Shown here in pieces: positions 25,183 to 32,378 of a stretch of 64,000 bases of DNA. The stretch is from Clostridium_AT radicumherbarum (GTDB lineage: Bacteria; Bacillota; Clostridia; Clostridiales; Clostridiaceae): positions 310,001 to 374,000 of the forward strand of contig NZ_JBJHZY010000001.1 in NCBI RefSeq assembly GCF_045310525.1. Reading direction: 5' to 3'. The position numbers and the translations under genes are program-made. Position 1 is the stretch's first letter. Every line of letters starts with the position of its first letter. Under the pieces are notes generated by a model that was not told the DNA's origin, did no database searches, and worked only from the letters and a program-made list of their open reading frames with translations.

Positions 25183-25945
25183 CAAGATTCACCTCCAATT
25201 CCTTCCAAATGCCATTGAAGTATTCTCTAAAAATTGGAGCCTCTCTTCGGCTAAAGGGTGTCTTATATTTTTCTTCAAAAATAACAGGCACATCATTTTT
25301 TATTCTTGCAGGACGCTTAGATAAAATAATTACTCTTGATGACATGGATACTGCTTCAGAGATATCATGGGTAACCATAATGGCAGTCTTGCCTTCTTTT
25401 TTTATTATTTCATAAATTTCATCACTAACGTTTAGCCTGGTTTGATAGTCAAGTGCTGAAAAAGGCTCATCTAAGAGAAGTACTTCTGGGTCCATAGCCA
25501 AAGTTCTTATTAGTGCTACCCTTTGCCTCATACCGCCAGATAATTCCTTTGGACGATGATCTTTAAATTCCCATAAATTATATTTCTTAAGTAGGTTCTC
25601 TAACTTTTCTTTATTTTTGCTATTTAGTTCATGTTTTATGTTTAAGCCTAAGGATACATTATTCCAAACGCTTAGCCACTCAAATAAATGATCTCGTTGA
25701 AACATATACCCAAGTTTCTCAGAATAGCTATGAATTTCTTCCTCGTCCACCTTAACCGTTCCAGATGAGGGTTTAATGAGCCCAGCTATAATATTTAAAA
25801 GAGTAGATTTACCACAACCTGAAGGCCCAACAATGCTGACAAATTCTCCTTTTTCTATATTAATATTAATATTTCTTAGGGCTGTGGTCTCTCCCTTTAA
25901 AGAGTGATAGTTCATATTAACATCTATAACCTCAACCTTACTCAT
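25172..25945 (-). CDS. ABC transporter ATPase, SsuB/TauB/ThiZ type
   Basis: The protein has 257 residues from the ATG at 25943-25945, which has AAAAGGAGA 6 bases upstream (longer in-frame starts would swallow that site). It has Walker A GPSGCGKSTLLN, Q-loop YMFQRDHLFEW, signature LSGGMRQRVALIR, Walker B VLLLDEPFSALD and H-loop MVTHDISEA. It energises the adjacent permease. The likely binding protein is encoded 2.1 kb upstream at 28074, beyond an oppositely oriented ECF-sigma operon. Confidence 0.92.
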   Translation of the reverse strand: MSKVEVIDVNMNYHSLKGETTALRNININIEKGEFVSIVGPSGCGKSTLLNIIAGLIKPSSGTVKVDEEEIHSYSEKLGYMFQRDHLFEWLSVWNNVSLGLNIKHELNSKNKEKLENLLKKYNLWEFKDHRPKELSGGMRQRVALIRTLAMDPEVLLLDEPFSALDYQTRLNVSDEIYEIIKKEGKTAIMVTHDISEAVSMSSRVIILSKRPARIKNDVPVIFEEKYKTPFSRREAPIFREYFNGIWKELEVNLDGK

Positions 25946-26099
25946 TGGCATTCTCCTTTTCAATAAACATAATTTAGTATATGAATTATAGAGAATTAAT
26001 GTTAAAAAAAGGAGGCATTAAAAAAGCATATTCCACATGGTAAAATAAATTATTGAAGTGTTTTTTATTTTTAAATCGTTATATTAAATGTAAGGATAA

Positions 26100-26621
26100 A
26101 TGAAGGTGGTGGTAGCTATTGAAAAAGAACAATTTGCAAGTTGTATAAAACATTATGAACGATTAATTATCACTATTTGTCTATCCTTTACTAAAAATTA
26201 CTTTGATGCTGAAGACTTGGCTCAGCAAACCTTTTTAGCTGCATATCAAAGCTGCGAAAGGTTTGATGGTACTAACCTTAAGGCTTGGCTTACAACAATT
26301 GCTGCAAATAAGTGCAAGGACTACATTAAGAGTAAAGCAAGGACAACAGTTAGCTTATCAGATGAAGAGTATGAAGGCTTGGAGGATAGTGGAGATTCGC
26401 CAGAGGAAACAGTTGTGAAAAAGAATACTATGGAGAGAATACAACATGTATGTAATAAGTTAAAAGATCCTTACAGGACTGTAGCGGTAAGTTATTTTTG
26501 CAAAGGTATTAAGCTTTCACATTTAGCAAAGGAAACAGGTCAGAACATTAAAACTCTAGAAACTCAGCTTTATAGGTCAAAAAAATTGTTAAAGGATTTA
26601 TGGAAGGAGGAGTTTATGTGA
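26100..26621 (+). CDS. ECF-type RNA polymerase sigma factor
   Basis: The protein has 173 residues. Sigma region 2 (about 10-75, FTKNYFDAEDLAQQTFLAAYQ) and region 4 (about 110-165, CNKLKDPYRTVAVSYFCKGIKLSHLA) are present, with no region 1 or 3, which defines an ECF factor. The exact start is uncertain: ATG 26100 has only a weak, very close AAGGA, while AAGGTGGTGG inside the frame could serve a rare ATT codon at 26118. The stop overlaps the GTG start of the anti-sigma gene (ATGTGA), so production is coupled. Confidence 0.9.
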   Translation: MKVVVAIEKEQFASCIKHYERLIITICLSFTKNYFDAEDLAQQTFLAAYQSCERFDGTNLKAWLTTIAANKCKDYIKSKARTTVSLSDEEYEGLEDSGDSPEETVVKKNTMERIQHVCNKLKDPYRTVAVSYFCKGIKLSHLAKETGQNIKTLETQLYRSKKLLKDLWKEEFM

Positions 26622-27070
26622 AGAGTACATTATTTAATAAAGAAGGTCATTTAACTGAAGAAACATTAAAGGCACTTAAATTTGGCATTTTAAAGGATGA
26701 TGAAATGATTCCTATATTGGAACATATCAGTGATTGTCAAAAGTGTGCTGGTGCATTTGCAGACAGTTTTCTAGATAATGAACTTGCAGAGGCTCCTTTA
26801 GGTTTTGAAGAGAAAGTACAAATTAAAATAAGAGATAAGAAACGAAGTAATGTTCAGTTTAACTTTTACTGTGTTAAAGTAGCAGTTGCAGCTAGTATAG
26901 CATTAATTATGGTTTTTTCAAATGGATTAAATTCTCTGGCTAATTCAACAATAAATTATGTGAAACCGCCAGATTTAAGCATTGCAAGCTCAGTTAATGC
27001 AAAGCTTAATAGTTTTTCTCAAAAAATAATCAAATTGGAGGTTTTTAATAATGATAAAGAAAAAAAGTAA
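26618..27070 (+). CDS. membrane anti-sigma factor with zinc-binding ZAS motif
   Basis: The protein has 150 residues from GTG 26618, chosen because GGAGG lies 7 bases upstream. The N-terminal half contains HISDCQKC, the H-x3-C-x2-C zinc motif of anti-sigma domains that clamp ECF sigma factors. One transmembrane helix follows (about 88-108, VKVAVAASIALIMVFSNGL), with a short extracellular tail. It probably releases the preceding sigma factor on an envelope signal. The next gene starts within its final codons. Confidence 0.88.
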   Translation: MKSTLFNKEGHLTEETLKALKFGILKDDEMIPILEHISDCQKCAGAFADSFLDNELAEAPLGFEEKVQIKIRDKKRSNVQFNFYCVKVAVAASIALIMVFSNGLNSLANSTINYVKPPDLSIASSVNAKLNSFSQKIIKLEVFNNDKEKK

Positions 27071-27575
27071 ATTTCTAACTTTTGTTTTTTCAATGCTGCC
27101 TGGTGCAGGGCATATGTATATGGGGTTTATGAAAATTGGTGTGTCATTTATGTCAGTGTTTTTCTTTTTAATATTTCTTTCTTCTTGGCTTGATACAGGT
27201 CCATTATTATTTATAGCTCCAATTATCTGGTTTTATTCGTTTTTTGATTGTGCTAATAGACTAAGTTTAGAAGAGGATAAGCTTTTACTTTTAGAGGATA
27301 AATATCTGTTTTCTATTGATAGACTGGTAAAATTAGATAAAGACATATTTGCAAAGCGTAGACTTGCAGCTGGAGTGTTGTTATTATTTTTTGGTATCTA
27401 TTTATTACTAGGTAATATAATGCATTTCTTACAACCATATATTTCATATAAAATATATTCTATTATCTATAATTTAATAAGGCAAGCCCCTCAAATAATT
27501 ATAGGTGTTGCAATAGTTGCACTTGGTATAAAGCTTATCAAGGGCAAGAAAATGGAGAGTGAAGCTTATGATTAA
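27051..27575 (+). CDS. polytopic membrane protein of the ECF-sigma operon
   Basis: The protein has 174 residues with about four hydrophobic helices. The first segment (FSMLPGAGHMYMGFMKIGVSF) is the TM2-type PGxGHxYxG signature found in small envelope proteins. The last helices resemble LiaI/LiaF-like N-terminal membrane regions. The start overlaps the anti-sigma gene by 20 bases, and its end overlaps the next gene by 8 bases. Function unknown; context suggests participation in the envelope-stress circuit as sensor or effector. Confidence 0.8.
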   Translation: MIKKKSKFLTFVFSMLPGAGHMYMGFMKIGVSFMSVFFFLIFLSSWLDTGPLLFIAPIIWFYSFFDCANRLSLEEDKLLLLEDKYLFSIDRLVKLDKDIFAKRRLAAGVLLLFFGIYLLLGNIMHFLQPYISYKIYSIIYNLIRQAPQIIIGVAIVALGIKLIKGKKMESEAYD

Positions 27576-27873
27576 GGGACGGAGAGTAGGTACCTTAACC
27601 GCAGGAATCGTCTTAATTGTATTTGGGTTATTGTTTTTACTTAGATTAGTAACCGCTAATATTAATATTCTTATCATTGCATCTATCTGGCCTCTTATAT
27701 TAGTAAGTGTTGGAATAGAAATTATAGTAGCCTATGTAATAAATAAGGAAGAAAAAATACAATATGATTTTACTGCAATAGTTTTAGTTGTTATTTTAGT
27801 TTTCTTTGCTATGGGTATGGGGGGAGCAGAATTTATAATTAATCATTTATCTTATTTTAAAGGAACAATTTAA
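27568..27873 (+). CDS. small membrane protein, LiaI/DUF5668-like
   Basis: The protein has 101 residues from ATG 27568 (GGAGAG 8 bases upstream). Three hydrophobic helices are visible, with the recurring pattern GIVLIVFGLLFLL...IWPLILVSVGIEI, typical of DUF5668/LiaF N-terminal membrane modules. It is the last gene of the sigma operon. A role in cell-envelope stress is inferred from family and context only. Confidence 0.75.
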   Translation: MIKGRRVGTLTAGIVLIVFGLLFLLRLVTANINILIIASIWPLILVSVGIEIIVAYVINKEEKIQYDFTAIVLVVILVFFAMGMGGAEFIINHLSYFKGTI

Positions 27874-27962
27874 ATAGAATGATAGAGCTTAAAAGTGGTA
27901 ATTCGAAACTAGAATCTATAAAAAGGCTTGACTAAAAGGATGTTTCTCTGTCATATTTGTAC

Positions 27963-28024
27963 AAAAAAAGAATTATGGTCAATTTTGAGCATACATACTC
28001 TCAATTGACTATAATTCTTTTTTC
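27963..28024. terminator. bidirectional terminator
   Basis: A long stem begins AAAAAAAGAATTATGGTCAA and its complement ends TTGACTATAATTCTTTTTT. It lies between the convergent sigma operon and binding-protein gene. Confidence 0.88.
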
Positions 28025-28073
28025 ATAAGTTAGTAACTTAAAGGCAGTTTGATTATGCCTTCCAATTGAATAG

Positions 28074-29096
28074 CTATTTTACATTTTTTATTGCCTTGTC
28101 TGCAAAGGTATTATTTACTACCTTGTTGTATTCAGGCCTTGTTTTTAATAGATTTGCATCATAAGACTGAATTATGTCCATAAGCCTGTTTAAATTTTCT
28201 TCCTTTAAGACTGGATCCTTTGCATAGGCATCTATAGCCTTATAGTTTTTAATAACCTGAATTATCAAAGCTTCATCAGTACCTGGGAAAAAGGACTTAA
28301 TTGCTTTTGCAATATCTTCATTACTATTTTTCTGAACCCATAGCTGTCCCTTATATATAGCCCTTGTGAATTTATCAATTATAACTGAATTTTTATCCAT
28401 ATAATTCTTTGTAGTGTAGAAACAAGTGTAAGGTAAATCTCCCGCAGCTGCTCCTACTGATGCTGCTAAGGAACCACCCTGTGCTTTTACAATAGAACTT
28501 GCAGTAGGTTCAAATATTGCTGCATAGTCACCAGTACCGCCCTTAAAAGCTGCTGGCACCGTTTCGAAGGCAATATTGGTAATTAGTTTTATATCCTTGT
28601 TTTTATCAATACCATGGTTTTTTAGTACATATTCAAGTGCCATTTCAGGAACCCCGCCTGGTCTGCCCCCTATAATTATCTTGCCCTTTAAAGATTCCCA
28701 TGTAAAATTATTTTCTACAGTTCTGGAAACTAGGAAGGATCCATCCTTTTGTGTAAGCTGGGCAAAAGCTATAGGATAATTTTCTCTCTGCTGATTATAA
28801 ACATATAAAACTTGCTCAGGCCCGGAAAACCCTATGTCAACATTACCGCTTAATAACTGCTGCATAGTTTTATCTGCTCCACCGCCGGTAGAAAGTTCAA
28901 TTTCTAAGCCCTCAGCTTTAAAGAAACCTTGATCTATAGCAGCATACATTGGTGCATAGAAAATAGAGCGGGTTACTTCATTTAATTTAACCTTTGTCAA
29001 TGGACTATCATTTTTTTTACCACAGCCTGTAAAGCCAAATGCTAAGGTTGCTATAGTTACTATAGCTGTAGTTAATTTTAATATATTTTTCCTCAC
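28074..29096 (-). CDS. ABC transporter substrate-binding lipoprotein, NMT1/SsuA type
   Basis: The protein has 340 residues from GTG 29094-29096. AAGGAGG lies 5 bases upstream and would otherwise be inside the coding sequence of the longer ATG form. The lipoprotein signal ends GFTGC. The fold signature (RSIFYAPMYAAIDQGFFKAEGLEIELS, then GGRPGGVPEMALEY) belongs to the NMT1/THI5/sulfonate-binding family. It is probably the partner of the ATPase and permease at 24397-25945, since the canonical order A-B-C is kept on this strand. No TPP riboswitch or cysteine T-box precedes it, so the ligand (sulfonate, pyrimidine, nitrate or other) stays open. Confidence 0.88.
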   Translation of the reverse strand: MRKNILKLTTAIVTIATLAFGFTGCGKKNDSPLTKVKLNEVTRSIFYAPMYAAIDQGFFKAEGLEIELSTGGGADKTMQQLLSGNVDIGFSGPEQVLYVYNQQRENYPIAFAQLTQKDGSFLVSRTVENNFTWESLKGKIIIGGRPGGVPEMALEYVLKNHGIDKNKDIKLITNIAFETVPAAFKGGTGDYAAIFEPTASSIVKAQGGSLAASVGAAAGDLPYTCFYTTKNYMDKNSVIIDKFTRAIYKGQLWVQKNSNEDIAKAIKSFFPGTDEALIIQVIKNYKAIDAYAKDPVLKEENLNRLMDIIQSYDANLLKTRPEYNKVVNNTFADKAIKNVK

Positions 29097-29209
29097 GAAG
29101 GCCTCCTTCATATTATAGAAATGCTATCTATTTTATAATATGAGGGATTAGACTTTTGTGTTAATTATAGTTATGCAAAAAAATAAAAATCAGAGGCTAA
29201 ATAAGAAAG

Positions 29210-29238
29210 TTGACAAATAACAGGAATATAAGTATTAT
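29210..29238 (+). promoter_or_regulatory. sigma-A promoter of the ArsR-thioredoxin genes
   Basis: TTGACA (29210-29215) and TATTAT (29233-29238) are separated by 17 bases. The -10 overlaps the left arm of an inverted repeat, as expected for repression. Confidence 0.7.
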
Positions 29239-29299
29239 AAGCATATAATTAAATACTTATATAGTAAGATATATAAACTCAAGTTAACATATCTTACTA
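29226..29299 (+). promoter_or_regulatory. paired inverted repeats, putative ArsR operator
   Basis: ATATAAGTATT (29226-29236) is mirrored by AATACTTATAT (29252-29262). TAGTAAGATAT (29262-29272) is mirrored by ATATCTTACTA (29289-29299). All arms are perfect over 11 bp. A related ATATAAGTATATAAG sequence lies at the promoter of the rhodanese gene (about 30050), suggesting one regulator for both. Confidence 0.6.
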
Positions 29300-29368
29300 G
29301 AGCAATCCTTAAGCAAGTATAAATACTAATAGATTGTTGAAATATAAAAAGTGAAAGGAAGAAAGTTT

Positions 29369-29650
29369 ATGCTAGATAAAATAAAACAAATCTCCGAATT
29401 GTTAAAAGTGTTATCCAATGAGAATAGATTGGCAATTGTATGCCATTTAATTGAAAAGCCAATGACAGTTAGCGAACTGCACGAAAGGCTCAATCATGTC
29501 ACTCAGCCAGCTTTATCTCAGCATTTGGCTGTACTTAAGGCAAACAAAATATTGGATTCCAAGAAGAGCGGTCTTACAATTACTTATTTTATTCAGGATA
29601 AGAGAATAATAAATGTAATAGAAGCCTTAAAGACCAATTACTGTAATTAG
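29369..29650 (+). CDS. ArsR-family repressor, candidate persulfide/redox sensor
   Basis: The protein has 93 residues from ATG 29369 (AAAGGAAG upstream). Its winged HTH reads TVSELHERLNHVTQPALSQHLAVLKANKIL. It lacks the CxC metal site of arsenic sensors. Instead it has only two cysteines, Cys25 in helix 2 (AIVCHL) and Cys92 near the C-terminus (NYC). Their spacing of 67 is almost that of the two sensor cysteines of BigR/SqrR persulfide repressors. The next genes encode a thioredoxin-like protein and a rhodanese, which fits sulfane-sulfur sensing. Assignment to that branch is inference. Confidence 0.85.
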   Translation: MLDKIKQISELLKVLSNENRLAIVCHLIEKPMTVSELHERLNHVTQPALSQHLAVLKANKILDSKKSGLTITYFIQDKRIINVIEALKTNYCN

Positions 29651-29680
29651 ATAATTCATAAGATGGGAGCTGCATATAGG

Positions 29681-30007
29681 ATGAATATGGTGAATTCACT
29701 TGAAGAAGTAAAGGGATTAATTGAGAATAATCAGATGATGTTATTATATTTTAGCAGCAGTAGCTGCAGTGTATGCAGTGCTGTAAAGCCAAAAATTAAA
29801 GATATTCTTAAGGACTATCCTAAAATTAAAAGTGCGCAGATAGATGTAGAAAAATCACTTGATATTTCAGCAGCCTACAATATATTTACAATTCCTGCTA
29901 TTCTTATATATATAGAAGGCAAGGAAATAATCAGAGAGGCTAGAAACATCAGCATACAGGACTTAAGCAGTAAAATAGAGAGATATTATAATATGCTTTT
30001 TGAATAA
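29681..30007 (+). CDS. thioredoxin-like protein with CSVC active site
   Basis: The protein has about 109 residues. The thioredoxin fold is clear: LLYFSSSSCSVCSAVKPKI has the redox pair Cys29/Cys32, and the cis-Pro loop is FTIPAIL. The usual WCGPC is replaced by SCSVC, a motif seen in thioredoxin-like proteins of sulfur and metalloid loci. The start is uncertain among ATGs at 29663, 29681 and 29687; GGGAG at 29665-29669 favours 29681. It follows the ArsR gene by 30 bases and is probably co-transcribed. Confidence 0.85.
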   Translation: MNMVNSLEEVKGLIENNQMMLLYFSSSSCSVCSAVKPKIKDILKDYPKIKSAQIDVEKSLDISAAYNIFTIPAILIYIEGKEIIREARNISIQDLSSKIERYYNMLFE

Positions 30008-30105
30008 TGCTAAGAATAATAGTATTGACAAAATAAAAGTGTAGATATAATATAAGTATATAAGAATATTATTATATAAAGATTAACAAATGAAGGAGGT
30101 ATATT

Positions 30106-30426
30106 ATGTTTTCATTTATGCAAAGAGATTCAGTTAAGTCTATAGAGGTTAACGAGATAGATAATCTGCTTGGAAAAGTAGAGCTAATAGATATTAGGGA
30201 GCCTTATGAATATAAAGCAGGGCATTTGCCAACAGCTAAAAATATCCCAATGGATACAATTTTATCAGAGCCTGAGAAGTACCTTGATAAAGTAAAAGAA
30301 TATCATATTATATGTCAATCCGGCGGAAGAAGCTCAAGAGCCTGCAGTGTTTTGAAAAACAAGGGATTTAATATAGTCAACGTATCAGGTGGTACAGGTA
30401 GATATACAGGAAGGCTGCAGAGATAA
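30106..30426 (+). CDS. single-domain rhodanese sulfurtransferase
   Basis: The protein has 106 residues. The rhodanese fold reads VELIDIREPYEYKAGHLPTAKNIPM, and the active-site loop is ICQSGGRSSRAC with persulfide-carrying Cys70. It moves sulfane sulfur between thiols in the cytosol. The N-terminal 12 residues (MFSFMQRDSVKS) are short and not a signal. A TTGACA (30025-30030) and TATAAT (30046-30051), spaced rather closely, precede it together with an ArsR-operator-like sequence. AAGGAGG fixes the start. Confidence 0.9.
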   Translation: MFSFMQRDSVKSIEVNEIDNLLGKVELIDIREPYEYKAGHLPTAKNIPMDTILSEPEKYLDKVKEYHIICQSGGRSSRACSVLKNKGFNIVNVSGGTGRYTGRLQR

Positions 30427-30447
30427 TTAAAATTCTATTAGTGAAAT

Positions 30448-30493
30448 AAAAATCACTAGCTATTTTCATGTTAAAAATAGCTAGTGATTTTTT
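30448..30493 (+). terminator. terminator of the rhodanese gene
   Basis: The stem AAAATCACTAGCTATTTT/AAAATAGCTAGTGATTTT is followed by TT and A/T-rich DNA. Confidence 0.88.
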
Positions 30494-30548
30494 ATAATCT
30501 TTAAAGCTTCTTGAAGTTTATAATACGAAGATATATAATAAAATCAAT

Positions 30549-30572
30549 CTATATCAAAAAAAATTGATATAG
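30549..30572 (+). promoter_or_regulatory. ArsR operator 1 (TATATCAA-N6-TTGATATA)
   Basis: CTATATCAA and TTGATATAG form perfect 9-bp arms around six A residues, 18 bases before the arsR start codon. The same half-sites with the same 6-base gap recur at 30934-30955 before the MtrA-like gene. Confidence 0.75.
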
Positions 30573-30589
30573 CTTAGGAGGTATATTAT

Positions 30590-30922
30590 ATGTGCCAAGG
30601 TAAATGTACTACTGAAGTACCAAGAATATTTAAAAAAGATGTTAATTATTTTGATATTAATGAGTTAAATCAAATGTCTGAGATAACAAGAGCCTTAAGC
30701 GACCCTATCAGATTGCAAATAATTTATCTACTTGAACAACGAGAGGACATTTGTACTTGTGAGTTTCAAGAGTTATTAGATATGTCACAATCAAAAGTCT
30801 CATATCACCTTAAAATTTTAGTTGATGCTAACATACTTGAAAGAAAGGTTATTTGTAATTGGAGGCATTATAGTCTAATTAAAAAAGATATATTAAAGAA
30901 AGTAGAACAATTATTAGATTAG
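30590..30922 (+). CDS. arsR: ArsR-type metalloid-responsive repressor
   Basis: The protein has 110 residues. The winged HTH is LLDMSQSKVSYHLKILVDANIL. Cys55 and Cys57 in EDICTCEFQ reproduce the ELCVCDL-type As(III)/Sb(III) site of ArsR. Two extra cysteines sit at the N-terminus (MCQGKC), which could supply a third thiolate. It should repress its own gene and the downstream MtrA-like gene through the paired operators. No ArsB, ArsC, ACR3 or ArsM gene is adjacent. AGGAGG lies before the ATG. Confidence 0.9.
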   Translation: MCQGKCTTEVPRIFKKDVNYFDINELNQMSEITRALSDPIRLQIIYLLEQREDICTCEFQELLDMSQSKVSYHLKILVDANILERKVICNWRHYSLIKKDILKKVEQLLD

Positions 30923-30933
30923 TTTTTACATTC

Positions 30934-30955
30934 TATATCAAATTTATTTGATATA
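30934..30955 (+). promoter_or_regulatory. ArsR operator 2 before the MtrA-like selenoprotein gene
   Basis: TATATCAAAT and ATTTGATATA are perfect 10-bp arms around TT. In half-site terms this is TATATCAA-N6-TTGATATA, identical in geometry to operator 1. It lies 37 bases before the ATG at 30992. Confidence 0.75.
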
Positions 30956-30991
30956 TGATTAATGGTAATTATTTTAAGGAGGTAAATAAAG

Positions 30992-32122
30992 ATGGAGAAA
31001 AATAATTCTATTAAAAATATTATAAAAAATCTACAAATGGCTATAGAGCTTCCCAAATGCAGAAAGTGTGGGTGCATGAAAGAATCCTTAGAAGCAATGA
31101 AGAAGGAACTTCTAAAGATTAATAATAGGGACTTTTTAGAACTTCTAAATGAGGTATATGCTTCAATAGATAAAATGGAGCCTGTTAAATACACCTGACT
31201 AGGATGTAAACAATGCTGGTCAGCAGATATTACAAATTCCTTTGATGAAGCTTTTTCTGAATTAAGCAGCATTCATTCTATAGAAAACATTCCTGTTAAT
31301 AATGGTTACCTAGATATACTTCCTGCTGTAGGTGAATACCATGTTTTATCGCTTAACCATAGTAATCCTGTGGCTATATCCACATTAGGCAGTGTAGAAT
31401 TAGCTGATAAGATATCAGAGTTAAAACCACAGGGATTAAGCATTGTAGGAAAAACTGAAACAGAAAATATAGGTATTGAAAAGATTATAAAAAATGTTTT
31501 GGCTGTACCTTCGATAAAATATCTTATACTTTGTGGCAAAGACTCTGAGGGTCACTTTAGTGGAAATACTCTATTAGCTCTTGATAAAAATGGCATTGAT
31601 AGTAGCATGAAAGTTATCAATTCTAAGGGAAGAAAATCTATTTTATCAAATACAACAAAGGAAGAAGTATCTGCTTTCAGAAACCAAATTGAAATTATTA
31701 ATATGATTGAATGTGAGGAATTAAGTAGAATATTAGAGAAGATAAAAGAGCTTTCTGAAAAAGATATATCTAGATGTAATTGTGAGGGGAATTGCTCTGT
31801 AGAAAATAAAGAGCCTATGTCATCTACAATAGAAGTAATAAATGTCGAAGAAAAAGACCCTAATAAAGTTAAATTAGATAAAGCAGGATATTTTGTAATT
31901 TTACCAAAAGCTGATAGTAATACAATTTTAGTTGAACATTATAGTTATACTAATCAATTGCTTCGTATAATTAAAGGAAAAGATGCAAGAAATATTTATT
32001 GGACAATTATAGAAAACGGATGGTTAACTGAACTTAGTCATTCTGCTTATCTTGGAAAAGAACTCACAAAAGCTGAAATGTCCATAAAGTTAGGATTTAA
32101 GTATATTCAAGATAAGGCTTAA
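30992..32122 (+). CDS. MtrA-like/DUF4346 corrinoid protein, candidate selenoprotein (in-frame UGA at 31196)
   Basis: One frame of 377 codons is interrupted only by TGA 31196-31198 (codon 69), with AAGGAGG before the ATG. The N-terminal module has CRKCGC (Cys23, 26, 28) and, around the UGA, KYT-U-LGCKQCW, where related DUF4346-type proteins carry Cys. Next comes an MtrA domain (about 115-255): SPVAISTLGS is represented by NPVAISTLGS, then KTETENIGIEKIIKN and LILCGKDSEGHFSG, whose His188 matches the cobalt-ligand His84 of MtrA. The C-terminal DUF4346 domain (about 290-376) ends LSHSAYLGKELTKAEMSI. A SECIS-like hairpin directly follows the UGA. I infer a Sec-containing cobamide protein under ArsR control, perhaps for methyl transfer to or from a metalloid. 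The alternative is a nonsense-mutated pseudogene. Confidence 0.85.
31202..31240 (+). promoter_or_regulatory. putative bacterial SECIS element
   Basis: Within the coding sequence, TGTAA (31205-31209) pairs with TTACA (31230-31234) and TGCT (31214-31217) pairs with AGCA (31222-31225). They enclose the apical loop GGTC, and GGA (31202-31204) can pair with TCC (31238-31240). The loop starts 19 bases after the UGA. A short stem capped by a GGU-containing loop at this distance is what SelB recognises in fdhF-type SECIS elements. Confidence 0.75.
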
Positions 32123-32130
32123 AGCCTTAA

Positions 32131-32162
32131 TAAACCCCGTGGAGAAATCTTCGGGATTTTTT
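32131..32162 (+). terminator. terminator of the arsR/MtrA-like operon
   Basis: CCCCG/CGGGA is followed by TTTTTT. The 216 bases from here to the next gene are AT-rich with promoter-like TATAATAATATAA at about 32283. Confidence 0.7.
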
Positions 32163-32378
32163 AAATTTTTAAAGGTTTAGAAGTATAATTAAGAGTTTTT
32201 TTACCTTGACTACTAACTATTCAAAATCTTAATTGAAGATAATAACGAGGTATCACTTTCTTTAAAGGATAAAAAATAGTATGATATAATAATATAAAGA
32301 TTATAACATATTTGTAAATTATTGCTCGCTAAAAATGTAAACTTTTAAAGTCTAATATTAATTGAGTGGGGGAAATTC

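Noticed and set aside
26616..26621. ATGTGA at the end of the sigma factor gene as another selenocysteine context
   Set aside because: It is a classic stop-start overlap, and the anti-sigma gene begins in a different frame.
29097..29200. possible TPP riboswitch before the NMT1-type binding protein
   Set aside because: The conserved CTGAGA and ACYTGA elements are absent.
31370..32122. separate protein starting at GTG 31370
   Set aside because: No ribosome binding site precedes it, and the MtrA-domain similarity begins upstream of that codon, in the same frame as 30992.
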